From: Tilletia caries
Lineage: Eukaryota; Basidiomycota; Exobasidiomycetes; Tilletiales; Tilletiaceae
Direction of reading: 5' to 3'
Assembly: GCA_032718865.1 (NCBI GenBank)
Contig: JALUTQ010000018.1
Location: 62,001-126,000 of the forward strand
DNA: 64,000 nucleotides
Position numbers and translations under genes: made by a program. Below, in pieces: positions 1 through 11,369 of this stretch; the stretch's first letter is position 1, and each line of letters opens with the position of its first letter. The notes beneath the pieces were generated by a model that worked only from the letters and a program-made list of their open reading frames with translations, had not been told where the DNA came from and ran no database searches.

Positions 1-2012
1 CTTGCCTCGTCTCAGGCGTAAGCTCCACCTTCTTGGCCGCCTCAATATTTGCAGCGCCAACCTCAGCCGGCGTAGCCATCTCCCGCGCCGCGTCCGTAGC
101 GCTCCCGCGCCGAACCGCCTCCCGAAGCACACCGGCCATGGTCTCAAGGAACATCTTGGTGTACTCGGCGTCGTAGCAGTCGTTGTAGTTCGCCGAGAGG
201 ATGGTCTCCCCGCGGACGTTCCAGGAGTGCAGACACATCTGGTTGCCGGTTTGCCGGGGCGAGTGGGTGAAGTCGAGGAAGGTGAGCACTTTTTCGCCGG
301 ACTTGCCTACGTAGTCGAGCTTGAGCTTGCTTTCGAGTAGGCCGATGGAGGTGTATGCGTCGCTGACATCGACCTTGCCTTGTGGCTCGCTGCAGGAATG
401 AAGTAGGGGGACGTCGTGAGCAATTTTGAGGGAAAACCTGGTTCAGAGACACGCCATTGGCATATTTTTTTCACTTACGCGGGCTTCTCGCATCCCAGCA
501 AGGTCGCGCCTCCTGCAACACCCTTGATCAATCGCCAATCATTCGCAGCCGCCAGATATTGAGGAGCGAGCACACTAAGACACTTCGTAAACACCGCTTG
601 TTGCCAGTCCTGATCGCTCTGGCCAGGCTCGCGACCAAGATCCGCGATCGGAACCTCAGTATTGAAAGCTGCCGTTCCCACGGTCACGTACGGCTTGCCC
701 TTGTGCTTTCCCCGGAAGAACCTTCTGCAGTCGATGGGGGACAAAAAGTTGACCATGTGCGTTGGCTTGAGGGGCTTACCCGTCTCCTCTGCCTCCTTGG
801 CGCGAATGAAGTACACGGCGGCGTGACGGGCGGCATCGAAGGCGTGCGACAGGGCAAATCCACGAGCCTTCATCGCGGAGTAGATCTGTTTGCTCTCCGT
901 TTGGTCCATTCGGAGCTGCATGATGGTGCATGTCCCGTCGCGACCGGTCCGCTGGGTTCGTTGAGGCAGGAGAGTCAGGGAAGGCAGGTGTCCCTCCACG
1001 ATGGGAGCGACGAGCTGAAGCATGACCTGGGTGTCTTTGACGGTAGGTCCGAGGCCCATGGCGTCGCAGACGGTAGGAGGCAGGTTCTCAGCCTCGGAAC
1101 CCCAAGGCAGATTCCGCACCTCCTCGTTTAGGTCGACGTCGGCTGAGTCCGCGAGAGCTTGCCAGAAGAGGTTGGTGACGCTCATTGCTGACGCGCCGTC
1201 CGAGACGAAGTGACCGAAGTGATAGATGAATGTATTGCGCTCCTTGCCCACGTACACGTAGCACATGGCCGGGTAGTCATCCGAGACCTTAGTCGAGAGA
1301 AGGTCCAATCGGAGCTCGTCGATAACCTGCAGATCGTCCTTCCCCTCCTGTTGCTCAACAAACTGGAACGTGGTCTCGGCCCATTGGCTCGCATCGGCAT
1401 AGTTTCGGGGGACGTCGTAGTACCAGTAGGGAAGGTGCTTGGCGAGCTTGGGCAGCGCGCCCTTGACAATCTTGCCGCCGAGGAGCGGAGCCTCGTAGCG
1501 TGTTCGGAGCCAGGCGGAGCGGGCGTATTTGCGCACATCGACGCCGGGGGCGAGGAAGTGCATCACACACACTGTGTCCGCGCCATTGTTCGTCCACTTG
1601 GCGAAACTGTGCGAAGAACGAGATGCGAAGAACCCAACGTCAGTAAAGTGCTCCGTGGCCCAATGTATGCGCATGATCCGGACTTACACCCAGTAGAAGA
1701 GCTCCGCTATCGAGACACGGCGCAAACCACAGACAAAGCACAGGAGAGGTCAGCTCACGTTCTCACAACAAGGAGCCTATCTTCCAGAGACTCACCACCC
1801 CACAGCCGGCGAATGAGCGCATTGGGATTGTCGGGAGAGCGCTGGAATCGGAAAGGCTTCGCCTCCTCCGACAGCGGCGCGTCCTCCGGGATCGGGTCCG
1901 GCAGCGGCGGGAGGGGCGGGAGCTTCTTGCCCTTGCCAAAGAAGCGGTACCACAGCGCAAAGCCGATCCAGAAGAGGATCTCGCTCGCAGTCTGGAAGAT
2001 GTTGCCCGCCAT
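1..2012 (-). CDS. CoA-dependent acyltransferase, condensation-domain/BAHD-like fold (partial, 3' end beyond window)
   Basis: Four exons join in one frame: 1796-2012, 1688-1706 (19 nt), 479-1606 and 1-389, giving about 584 residues before the window edge. The start is the ATG at 2012, followed by a hydrophobic N-terminal segment (about residues 8-24) that may anchor the protein in the ER or another membrane. The short second exon adds AELFYW, which runs straight into FAKWTNNG. The acyltransferase signature is HFVSDG in exon 3 (an HxxxDG active site), with the family's C-terminal region (LHSWNVRGETILSANYND) in exon 4. The family includes fungal alcohol and trichothecene O-acetyltransferases of the Tri3/Tri101 type, which move an acyl group from CoA to a hydroxyl. 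The substrate cannot be read from the sequence, and the neighbours do not form an obvious biosynthetic cluster. All splice junctions are canonical GT-AG and keep the frame. Confidence 0.75.
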
Positions 2013-2705
2013 TTTTTTTTGATGTGTTCGCGGTCTGAGCGCCCCTGATGTAGAGGTACAACTTGCGCAGGCGGTGTAAGGTCGAAGATGATGGACGTCC
2101 GCAGGAAGGAACCACGTCTGCGGGAAGGAAATCAGCCCGGGGGGTCAGAGCGAGAGTAACTGAGTAAGGCCCTTCTTAAACTGAACCGACCGTCAGACCG
2201 AGCCCGCCGAGGTGGAGAGAACCTTCAGACAGCCTCGCTTAATCAATGCTTCCGTGCCACTTTAAGGCAGGCGGACCCTGCTACATACGAGCCGTTAATG
2301 CCCGCTAACCTCTTCGCCTGGAGCACAAAGGTGAAAGGTCGTGTCTATAAATGTTGGCCGCCCCGACCCCGTCGGCCATCAGTGTGAGGCTGAGGTCCCA
2401 GGAATCAGAATTCGATTGGAGGCCAGTTCGAAGTTCGAATCAAGTTGGTCGGACTCGGGAGGCGAACTGTGGTCTTTGACCTCATGAGTGCCGTAGCTGG
2501 GAGGCGAACGTACGTGCCGATCACAGCGCTGTACGTGGGTCAGGAACAGATTGGGAAGGGCAAGGGCCAAGGGGGGCATCACAGTTCCTGGCCACAAGCA
2601 GAACATTGATTGCTGAAGGGGAAGATAGCGGCCGTATGTAGAGAGTGCGCATATGTACAAGGGTGGCGCTGCAGTGAGATACAAGTCCAGAGAGGCAGTA
2701 GCAGC
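2013..2705. other. Intergenic region between two minus-strand genes
   Basis: It holds the upstream region of the acyltransferase gene and the 3' side of the four-TM gene. I see no convincing coding exon, RNA gene or repeat here. Confidence 0.4.
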
Positions 2706-3740
2706 TTAGTAGCCATAGCCATCGTGCTGTGACCGCCGGTACTGGCCAGCGGGGGCTGCGTACGGGTTGGGAGCTGCGCCGCCAACGGGAGCTTCGTACG
2801 TGTCGTATGCAGGCTGTTGATATGGCGCGCCATAGCCCTGGGCGTCGTAGCTTGTGTTGTTGTTGTAGCCGCCTGTTTGAGCGGGCGCGACGTAATCATG
2901 CGACTCGCTGTAGCGCGTCGGTGCACCTTCCGCGTGTGTGGAATATGGATCCCAGGTCGCCGAGTCGCGATGTGAGAGCGGGATATCATCACCTGGGCCA
3001 GTTTCACTGTGGCAGGTTCATAATGGATGAGATCATGCTTCTTTCGGACCTGTGAACAGCAAGCGACTCACATCTTCAAGTCACTGGTGGCGGCCCGTTG
3101 CTTCTGACCGTACGCGCGCTGACAGAAGAGCATGTAAAGCTGATGGCAAACAAGATCAGCAAGCGCGGAGATGATGAAGAGTAAGATCAAAACTCACCTG
3201 TGTCAAGCCCAGCAAAACAACAAGACCGGCCATGGCGCCGATTTGCACCCAAATGAAGGCATTACAGATCGTGCGACTTGTATTCGCCAAATTGTTGGCG
3301 GTGCTGGAGACGACATTGCTGATTGTGCTCGAGGAAGTTGTGCTCGATACGGACCCGAAGTATGCTGCGCACGCGTCCACCGCAGGCTGGTGTCGTGCTG
3401 CAGCGATCGCCAAGAATGCTGCGCAAACTGCAATGACAGCAAGGGTCAGGATCGTGTTGATTCGCAGATAGAGCCGATAGGTTTTTGGCGATTGCCGCTG
3501 GACCGCAACGACGCCGAGTAGCTGCCACACAAGCATGACCACCCCGAGGACGACGAGGATGATCTTGGCGAGTGAGGAGAGCGTGGAATTTCCCATGAGG
3601 GCGACGATGAAAGGCGTGGCTGTGGCCAGGATGACGAGGCACAGCGCCACGACAGCCGTCTCGAGAAGGATCGCATAGGCGCCGACGTTGACGAGGGGCA
3701 GGGCGAAGCAGCAGAAATCGAAGCCGCGGGAGCGAGGCAT
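2706..3740 (-). CDS. Four-transmembrane (MARVEL-like) protein with a Tyr/Gly/Pro/Gln-rich cytoplasmic tail
   Basis: Three exons (3198-3740, 3072-3139, 2706-3006) give 303 residues. ATG at 3740, stop at 2706. Four hydrophobic segments are visible: about residues 10-50 (containing the first), a second around ILVVLGVVMLVWQLLGVVAV, a third around ILTLAVIAVCAAFLAI, and a fourth that crosses the first splice junction (GAMAGLVVLLGLTQ / LYMLFCQRAYG). A Ser/Thr/Asn-rich loop with possible N-glycosylation sites lies between TM3 and TM4. The last exon encodes a soluble tail rich in Y, G, P and Q (AYDTYEAPVGGAAPNPYAAP), typical of fungal MARVEL-like plasma membrane proteins. The acceptor of the last exon (at 3007) was chosen because the nearer AG leads to a stop within 16 codons. 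Function unknown; membrane organisation is only an inference from topology. Confidence 0.7.
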
Positions 3741-4345
3741 GGTTGTGACTTGTGAGGCTGCTGTTTGACCTGGGAGGTATGCCGGAGCCGGGCGGTGGCA
3801 GCGGATGAGCGGACTGGGGCTAAGCTTGACGAATCGACTTGGACTTGTATAGCGAGTTGCACCGACCAGCGATGCGGGGGCCAAGTAAGTGAGGAAGCTG
3901 GGGAGCGAGATGGAGGCAGTCAGCAACGAGTAACGACAGCCTGGGACTTGGGACTTTGGGAGCGCCGCCTTCTGCTCGACTTTCGATGACGGCCTGCTTG
4001 GGGGGCGAGGATGCCCGATCCGCACAGCCCCGAAATTTCTCAGCTCACGTGACGCGAACGCGCTTTCCCAAAAACGCAGCGTTTTTCACAATCCAAAAGC
4101 CGAAAGTTGGCCCAAGCTTGATGTGATGACGATCTGGCAGTGAGAGACCAACACGAAGAAAAAGAAGAAGCGCTTATCCTTGCTTCCGACCACAACAACA
4201 CCTTCGACAGTATCCACTTCCACACATTCACACGCTGGCTTGCCGTCGTTTGCCTGCTGCTTACTTGCTACTGGAAACTGCGCGCAAGAGATTCGATCGC
4301 CTCACACAGCTGAGGCTTTGATACCCCCCCCCCCCCCGGGTCAGC
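3741..4345. promoter_or_regulatory. Divergent promoter between the four-TM gene and the vWA-RanGAP gene
   Basis: About 600 bp separate two divergently transcribed starts. The stretch contains a CACGTG E-box core near 4046 and ends in a run of 14 C at 4324-4337, eight bases before the ATG at 4346. No coding exon is visible. Control by a bHLH-type factor at the E-box would be inference only. Confidence 0.35.
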
Positions 4346-7300
4346 ATGTCCCGCCCTTCTCTCGACGCGGGCCACAATGTCAGCCATCGATCAGTAGAAG
4401 GATCGATCGCAGTCTCTCTCGGACGAGATGCTGCCTCTACCAGCACCGCCACAGCCGATGGACAGGACCCGCTCTCCATCCTTCGCTTCTTCGACGTCGT
4501 CCTCGTCGTCGATGACAGCGGGTCCATGCACGTAACCGAAGATAGTGAAGACGGTCGGAGTCGCTGGGACGAGGCCAGAGTCGCGCTCGAGGGAGTCGCA
4601 GCTACCGTCGCCCGCTACGACAGTGATGGTATGGACATCGCCTTCTTGAACAGCGAAGCGGAGGGAAGAGGCATCTCCAGTCCCGCTGAAGTGCGCAAGC
4701 TCTTCGACTCCGTCGAACCGAACGGACAGACACCGACAGGCGAGCGCCTCGCCATGCTGTTTATGGAATACTGGGACAGTGAGTCTTTGTCACATACCAT
4801 ACGCCCTTGACCGGCTGCTGATCGTCCCATTCATGTGAACATCAACAGTTTTGGACTCGTGGTCGGACAAGAAGAAGGCGGGCAAGTTGACTGCTGACGA
4901 TGCACCACCCAAAAAGCGCAACGTGAGTCGAATCGTAGCGATCTCCAAAGCAAGATTAACGCTAAACAAATAAATTTCGATCTATGCAGTACATCGTCCT
5001 TACTGATGGACGGCCGAGCGACGACCTCGCGTCGGTGATAGTCCAATGCGCTAGGCGGCTCGACGAAGGCGTCTACCCGCTCTCCCAGCTCAACGTCCAA
5101 TTCATCCAAGTCGGCGCGGATGTCGAAGCCACAAAAGCCCTCCGGGAGCTTGACTCCGATCTCGGAGAAACAAACGAAGTCCGAGACATCGTCGACATCC
5201 TCGCATACAGCGGTGGAAATCTTCAGGCGGAAGACATCATGCACCAGCTGCACGGCGGTATCTTCAAGCGTAGCAAAGGTATCGAAGAGGAAGCTGCTTA
5301 CGTCCGTGAGCTTGTTCAAGATACGCCTGCAGCGGCTGCCGTCGTAGCCAAGGGTATCCTGACAGAAGAGGAGGCTGCCACTCCTGAGGAATCCGCGCCT
5401 GTCAGCGAGGTCACGCCTGTACAAGAGGAGGATGACGAAGACGAAGAGGAAGCGGAAACGATCCCAGTTACTGCGGATGGCGTTCCCAGCTCACATCCAG
5501 ACGCGGCGAAATTGAATGAAAGGCTACCTCAGTCAGACGCCGCAGCGCGCGCGGCAGACGAAGCGGGTCTCGGAACAGCACTAGGAGCCGGTCTCGCAGA
5601 TCTTGCACCTACAGCGAGAGTAGAGCCAGAAGCTAATAATATTGTTGATGCAGAACCGCACCAAGACGAAGCAGAAAACAACACGTCCGAGCCAGATTCC
5701 GAAGCGGCCGAGGCTCGACTTCAAACGGCAATATTCACTCAACACGGCGCGCACGCCTCCGAGCCAGGGGAGACGCCGTCTTCGACTGTCGAAGCAATGG
5801 AGGGGACGCGGACATTCTCACTGCTGGGGAAGAACCTCAAGCTCGATACTGAAGAGGACGCCAAGCCGTACTGTGACGAGCTCGCGGCGATTGACAACCT
5901 GGAGGAGGTCCATCTCGGAGGCAACACGCTCGGACAGGGCGCTTGTGAGGCCTTTGCGAAGGCTCTCCAGTCCAGTCGGTCCACCTTGCGCGTCTTCGAT
6001 GGCGCCGACATCTTCACGGGTCGATTGATCACCGAGATCCCGGCGTCACTCAAGGCGCTCTGTGACGGGCTTGTGCATCACGGAAAGCTCGAGGAGGTCG
6101 ATCTTAGCGACAATGCGTTTGGCGGACGGTGTGCGGATGCGATGACGGATCTGTTCTCGAACAACCACTCGATCGAGGTCATACGTCTGCAGAACAACGG
6201 TCTGGGCATCAGCGGGGGTAAGATCATCGCCGCAGCACTCGAGGCGGCCGCTGATCAGCTCGAAGCAGCCGGTGTCACGAGTCGACTTCGCAGTGTCACG
6301 ATCGGACGGAACCGGCTGGAGAACGGGTCGGCGCCTGACCTTGCCCGTGCGTTGGCTCGGCATGGCAAGTCGATCGAGGAGGTGCGGGTGCCTCAGAACG
6401 GCATCCGGATGCAGGGTATCGAGGAGCTGTGCCAACAGCTGGCTGCGAACTGCCCGAACCTGCGATCACTGGACCTGCAGGACAACACGCTGGTGCAGCG
6501 CGGCAGTCGTGCCTTGTCCGCTGCGATCCCGTCGTGGCCTCAGCTGGAGTCACTCAATCTGAGCGACTCTATTGTTCGCAGTACCGGCGCCAAGTGGATC
6601 TTCGAAACGCTTGCGGAGCACTCGTCGGATCTTCACACGCTGCTGTTGCAGTACTGCGAGCTGAATCGGGGCGCACTGGCTTCCCTTGCCGACGCGTTGG
6701 AAGCACTGCCCAACCTCAAGAAGGTCGAGCTGCACGGCAACTGGGCCGAGGAGGACGATGAGTTCATTGAGCGCATCAGATCCACTATCGAGGCGCGGGG
6801 CGGGTCGGTCGAAGGGCTTGGGTTGGACGAGCTCGAGCTGGAAGCTGAGGAGGAGGAGGAGCCTGAGGAGGACTATGAGGACTCGGAAGAGGAAGAAGAA
6901 GAAGAGGAACAAGCAGAGGAGGTGGAGGAAGCGGAAGAGGAGACCAAGGAGGGCGGCGACGTCCCCGTTCTGACGCACGACAGACAGGCCGTACCCGCCG
7001 AAACACAATCTCCGGATCAGACGGAAGGTGAGGCACTTGTACCGACAGCGGATGAGACGGAAGAAGAGCAGCTTCAAGTGATCAGTGCTGACCCTCCGGC
7101 TGTCAAAGCTTCCATCCCGCCGGCGACCGAGGATACGAACGATGGGACTATCGCCGGCACAGCGGCTGCTGCTGTAACTGCTCTTGGTGCCGCTGTGGGA
7201 GCCGTTTCACTCGAGGACGATCAGAAAGACGATCTCGAAGTCAGCGACCGCGATGTTGCCTCTGCCGTCGCGGAAGACCTCCAAGCAGAAGAGGCCGAAT

Positions 7301-10136
7301 CTACACCGGCTTCGTATGCAGACGTGGTGTCAGCCTCCGCGCCAGAGCCTTCATCCGTGCCTGAGCTTGCGCCTGAGCCTGAAAGCCCGAAGTCGTTCAC
7401 TCTCCTGGGCAAGAACCTCAAGCTCGATACTGAAGAGGACGCCAAGCCGTACTGTGACGAGCTCGCGGCGATTGACAACCTGGAGGAGGTCCATCTCGGA
7501 GGCAACACGCTCGGACAGGGCGCTTGTGAGGCCTTTGCGAAGGCTCTCCAGTCCAGTCGATCCACCCTGCGCGTCTTCGATGGCGCCGACATCTTCACGG
7601 GTCGATTGATCACCGAGATCCCGGCGTCACTCAAGGCGCTCTGTGACGGGCTTGTGCATCACGGAAAGCTCGAGGAGGTCGATCTTAGCGACAATGCGTT
7701 TGGCGGACGGTGTGCGGATGCGATGACGGATCTGTTCTCGAACAACCACTCGATCGAGGTCATACGTCTGCAGAACAACGGTCTGGGCATCAGCGGGGGG
7801 GTAAGATCATCGCCGCAGCACTCGAGGCGGCCGCTGATCAGCTCGAAGCAGCCGGTGTCACGAGTCGACTTCGCAGTGTCACGATCGGACGGAACCGGCT
7901 GGAGAACGGGTCGGCGCCTGACCTCGCCCGTGCGTTGGCTCGGCATGGCAAGTCGATCGAGGAGGTGCGGGTTCCTCAGAACGGCATTCGGATGCAGGGT
8001 ATCGAGGAGCTGTGCCAACAGCTGGCTGCGAACTGCCCGAACCTGCGATCACTGGACCTGCAGGACAACACGCTGGTGCAGCGCGGCAGTCGTGCCTTGT
8101 CTGCTGCGATCCCGTCCTGGCCTCAGCTGGAGTCACTCAATCTGAGTGACTCGATCGTCCGCAGTACGGGAGCGAAGTGGATCTTCGAAACGCTTGCGGA
8201 GCACTCGTCGGATCTTCACACGCTGCTGTTGCAGTACTGCGAGCTCAACCGCGGCGCACTGGCTTCCCTTGCCGACGCGTTGGAAGCACTGCCCAACCTC
8301 AAGAAGGTCGAGCTTCACGGCAACTGGGCCGAGGAGGACGATGAGTTCATTGAGCGCATCAGATCCACTACCGAGGCGCGGGGTGGTTCGGTGGAGGCGC
8401 TTGGGTTGGACGAGCTTGAGCTGGAGGCTGAGGAGGAGGAGGAGCCTGGGGAGGACTATGAGGACTCAGAAGAGGAGGAGGAGGAAGAAGCAGAGGAGGA
8501 GGAGGTAGCGGATGAGGAGTCGAAGGAGGACGGGAAAATTCTTGTTCTGACGCACGACAGACAGGTCGCATCTGCCGAGTCTGAGCCACCCCGTCAGACG
8601 GAAGTTGAGGTACCTGCACCGACATCGGACGAGACGGAAGAGGAGCAGCCCCAAATTTTCAGCCCCGACACTTCGGCCGTCGAACCTTCGCCTGAGCCGG
8701 AGATGAACGGTGCTCACGAAGATGTGGTCGAAGTAGAAACTGTCGAACATCCATCCAGACAGTCCATCGCTCGGTCGAGTACAAACGCAGAGGACGACCA
8801 CGCACCTGTTTCAAAGCAGTCCGAAGAGGAGTCGTTGCCGGACGCAAAGATCACCGAGGCATCGCCTGATGTTACATCGGAGGACAATCGCGACATCGAA
8901 GCCAGTGCGCAAAGCACAGGTGGCATTGCTGGTGTAGCTCTTGGTACAGTTGCGGCTCTAGAGAGAGCCGTGAACGCTGTCTCGTTGAGCGACCACAGCG
9001 AAGACGCGAGCACCCGTGAAGCGGCCGCCGCTCCAGAGGAACTCGCCCATCGTGATCGCGACATGCAGCCCGTAGCGGACGCACCAACTCCTTCCGCCGA
9101 CGGGACAAGCATCGAACAGCCAGCGGAAGAAGATTACCAGCCCTCTATTGAGTCACACTCCAAAGCAGCCGTGCATCACGAAGCTGACGCGGAGGAGCCC
9201 TCCGAGCACCCTGGACTCGATGCAACAGCTGCGGCGGTTGCGGTACCTGCTGAAATCGTTGATGTCAGTGTCCAGGTAGCGTCAGCGACGGGCTCTGTCA
9301 TCCAAGAGAAGGCCGATGAGAAGGTATCTGAAGTCGCGCCCAACGTTGCTCTCGGGTTGCCTCTGGACGAAGTCGCGACTGCAGCCGGTGCTTCTCCAAC
9401 GGAGGCCCAAATCGAGCCGAAACGGGAGGAGGTCAGCTCGAAGCCGGTGACCACCATACTGGAGCAGGCACTCGAGGGTGCAAAGTCGCTGATTCCGGAT
9501 ATGTCGGGAGGTCACATCGAATCTTCTGACTCTGTGTCCGGAGAGGGCTTCGCGCTGGGCGAATCTGTGGACGATGCCGATGCCGATGCAAAAGCTGAGA
9601 CTGGTACCCGGGGCAGTCCGACTGTGTCTCGCAGTGGAGGAATCTTCAACGCGATCAAGTCTGCGACGGGGAACGTCTCTCTGCTGTCAAGCAGACCTCG
9701 CGGTGGCGTGTCTGGAGAAGGCTTGGACAGCAGCGCTCTGCCGACGCCCGCTGTAGAAGCTCCGTCCAGCTCAGGGCCACAGCTTTCTGCCGCAACTGAA
9801 GGGAACGGAACCGGCGAGGGACTTCCCCAGTCCGACTCGCAGACCTTGTCCTCAAAGCTGCAAGAGGCTCTTGATGACGAGCTACCAAGACGAAATGGAC
9901 GTGGTAGACATGGCCGGTACGTAATTTGTTGCGACAATTGCCTTCGTCAAATCCATTCACTGACATTCCTCCCGTTCTTCCCCAGAAACAGCTCGATTGA
10001 CTTGTCCGGCGAACTCTACATCGACGGAGACCTGTCCGAATCACGCTTTGAAGAGCATGAACGACAGCAAGGCGGGCCGTCGCTCACGAATCGTTTCTAT
10101 GCCGCATTTGGCGCCGTCCTGGAGCTGATGCGGTGA
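4346..10136 (+). CDS. von Willebrand A domain fused to two tandem RanGAP1 (Rna1) LRR domains; frame broken in copy 2
   Basis: Exons 4346-4778, 4849-4922, 4990-9916 and 9986-10136; the last intron (69 nt) is a multiple of three. Discounting a +2 lesion in a G7 run (7795-7801), the exons add to 1,861 codons. Residues ~45-260 form a vWA domain with a full MIDAS pattern: DDSGSM, a Thr in TPTGERL, and LTDG. An acidic linker leads to RanGAP copy 1 (about residue 443 on) and copy 2 (about residue 971 on), each with an acidic Glu/Asp tail. Both keep FTGRLITEIP, whose Arg matches the GAP-critical Arg of fission yeast Rna1, and NNGLG with the conserved Asn. RanGAP stimulates GTP hydrolysis by Ran for nucleocytoplasmic transport. 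The C-terminal ~500 residues are low-complexity. No stop separates vWA from the LRRs, so fusion is the simplest reading; an internal ATG near 5799, just before copy 1, could start a stand-alone RanGAP. Copy 2 has no such ATG. Confidence 0.8.
5811..8540 (+). repeat. Tandem intragenic duplication of the RanGAP LRR plus acidic tail (unit ~1.58 kb)
   Basis: Copy 1 runs from about 5811 to 6960 and copy 2 from about 7396 to 8540, offset by 1,581 bases (1,583 after the frame lesion). Within the LRR part the copies are almost identical, even at synonymous positions; only scattered single-base changes are seen. The sequence after each acidic tail is still recognisably related (a shared LTHDRQ motif and a later Ala-rich stretch ending in AVSL) but clearly diverged. 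Confidence 0.9.
7795..7801 (+). other. +2 frameshift in a G7 run within RanGAP copy 2
   Basis: Copy 1 has five G at the matching place (6213-6217), reading ISGGKIIAAAL. Copy 2 has seven, which throws the reading frame and ends the upstream frame at 8145. The downstream frame stays open for more than 2 kb to 10136, so the lesion is either very recent or a sequencing/assembly artefact. The run also creates GTAAGA, a plausible splice donor, but the bases that would be skipped encode conserved RanGAP sequence. Confidence 0.85.
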
Positions 10137-10162
10137 ATCAGTCTCCAGCCGGTTCCAGAGCT

Positions 10163-10582
10163 CTATCTCCCTTTCATCGCGAGCTTGGGCACCTCGAAGA
10201 AGGCGCCCGGCTTGCCGCCTCGCATACCCATATACACAAATGTAGACGCCTCTCTGGCTCTGACCCAATTCCATGATCGACCTTACATACAGTCAAACAG
10301 GAAACGGTTGACCGTGGACCCCCCCCCCCCCCCCCCAAAAAAAATGCTGTCGAGCAAAATGCGCATGTACGCGGTCAATTCCCGTCCAGTGTACAGCTGT
10401 ACAGGGCTGAACGCTGAAGATTGATGTACTCACGTTGGACTGAGTCAACTGGCTCGCGGCGGTAGCATTGCCCTTGCTGGGTTGTGCAGAGGGTGGGGTG
10501 GCGTTGGGGGAAGCGGGAGGAGAGGGTGAGGATGAGCGGTTCTGATCCCGCCAGGAAGGTTATCTGCTTGCGAGGATGACAT
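10163..10582 (-). CDS. Possible small two-exon gene of unknown function
   Basis: An ATG at 10582 in good context is followed by a Ser/Pro/Ala-rich frame that ends at a clear donor (GTGAGT at 10433). After an intron containing 18 C and 8 A (as read on +), a second exon ends in MGMRGGKPGAFFEVPKLAMKGR and a TAG at 10163, which looks like a real C-terminus. The problem is the first exon: the ATG frame closes before the donor, while the attractive frame (RSSSPSPPASPNATPPSAQP) has no ATG. Either a short upstream intron or an indel is missing from this reading. I do not recognise the family. Confidence 0.25.
10319..10344 (+). repeat. C18-A8 homopolymer tract
   Basis: Eighteen C are followed directly by eight A, 180 bp downstream of the vWA-RanGAP stop. 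Such a tract is unstable in replication and sequencing. It may sit in an intron of the small minus-strand gene. Confidence 0.9.
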
Positions 10583-11369
10583 GTTGTGCTTGGTCACAGG
10601 CAAACAAAGGTCAGATCTTCGGTCTATGCGGAGAGAGACAGTGAGAAGAGAGGTGAGGAACAGAGAGGAGATGAATGTCAGGATGGATGATGGTCAGTCA
10701 GTGTCAAGGATTGAAGCGGAGTTGCAGTCGAGTTCGAACAAGATCGAGCAAGCACAAAACAATGAAACCACCGAATCAGACGACTATGAAACGCATCGCC
10801 GCTCGTCGAACTGACGGTAATGTTTGGGCGGTGCTGCTAACTCACACAAGTCGATGCCGCGCTGCCCTGGAGGGTTTTGGACGGCGAGGTGGAAGCGCTG
10901 GCCGCTGCCAAATGTCGAGGTGGTGGTAAGGCGGTGAGGGTCAGCAGTGTGTCCGGTGCCTGCCTGGAATAATGGAACGTCATTAAGTAGCAACTGCAGA
11001 AGGCTGTCATGGCTCATCAGAGGGCGGGGTTGAAGTGTCAGCTACTCGGGCAACTTCCGAGAGCTCTTCATGAGGATGAGCACAGCGAGTCTCCACGCTC
11101 AAGTGCAGCTGCTTGGTCTGTCCACGCTGCCGGGACGGAGGATGTGGGGATGAAGACGTGAATGTGAGGCATGAATTCCCTCCGGACTCCTCTACGACGA
11201 CCCGACGCCGATACGTTGAAAGAAGAAAGCCCACCGCGTCCGCTCGGCACCATTCCTCGAACCTTGATTCCCCTTCGAAGAGAGAGAGAGAGACAGAGAC
11301 AGAGGAGTGCGACCGAGAATACTGTGAGCAAGATTGGAGAACATCCCGCCACCCGCGCGCAGGGATGAT
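10583..11369. other. Intergenic region with no confident gene
   Basis: Upstream of the small candidate gene and downstream of tropomyosin. It contains an AG-rich stretch at 11279-11302 and short open frames without a start, splice pattern or recognisable sequence. Confidence 0.4.

Noticed and set aside
475..1131. Plus-strand open frame over the acyltransferase gene
   Set aside because: It is antisense to a gene with conserved motifs and in-frame introns; it has no recognisable sequence.
2395..2480. Possible tRNA (TTCGAATC motif)
   Set aside because: No acceptor stem or anticodon arm can be folded around it.
2579..3007. Minus-strand 142-codon frame with Thr/His-rich sequence
   Set aside because: It is the wrong frame of the last exon of the four-TM gene; the spliced frame gives the Tyr/Gly/Pro tail instead.
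4346..4810. Stand-alone short vWA protein ending at 4810
   Set aside because: The stop lies in an intron with canonical sites; splicing continues the domain to LTDG, which completes the MIDAS.
7795..7860. Intron in RanGAP copy 2 starting at the GTAAGA after the G run
   Set aside because: Copy 1 uses the same bases as coding sequence for conserved RanGAP residues, so skipping them would remove part of the LRR fold.
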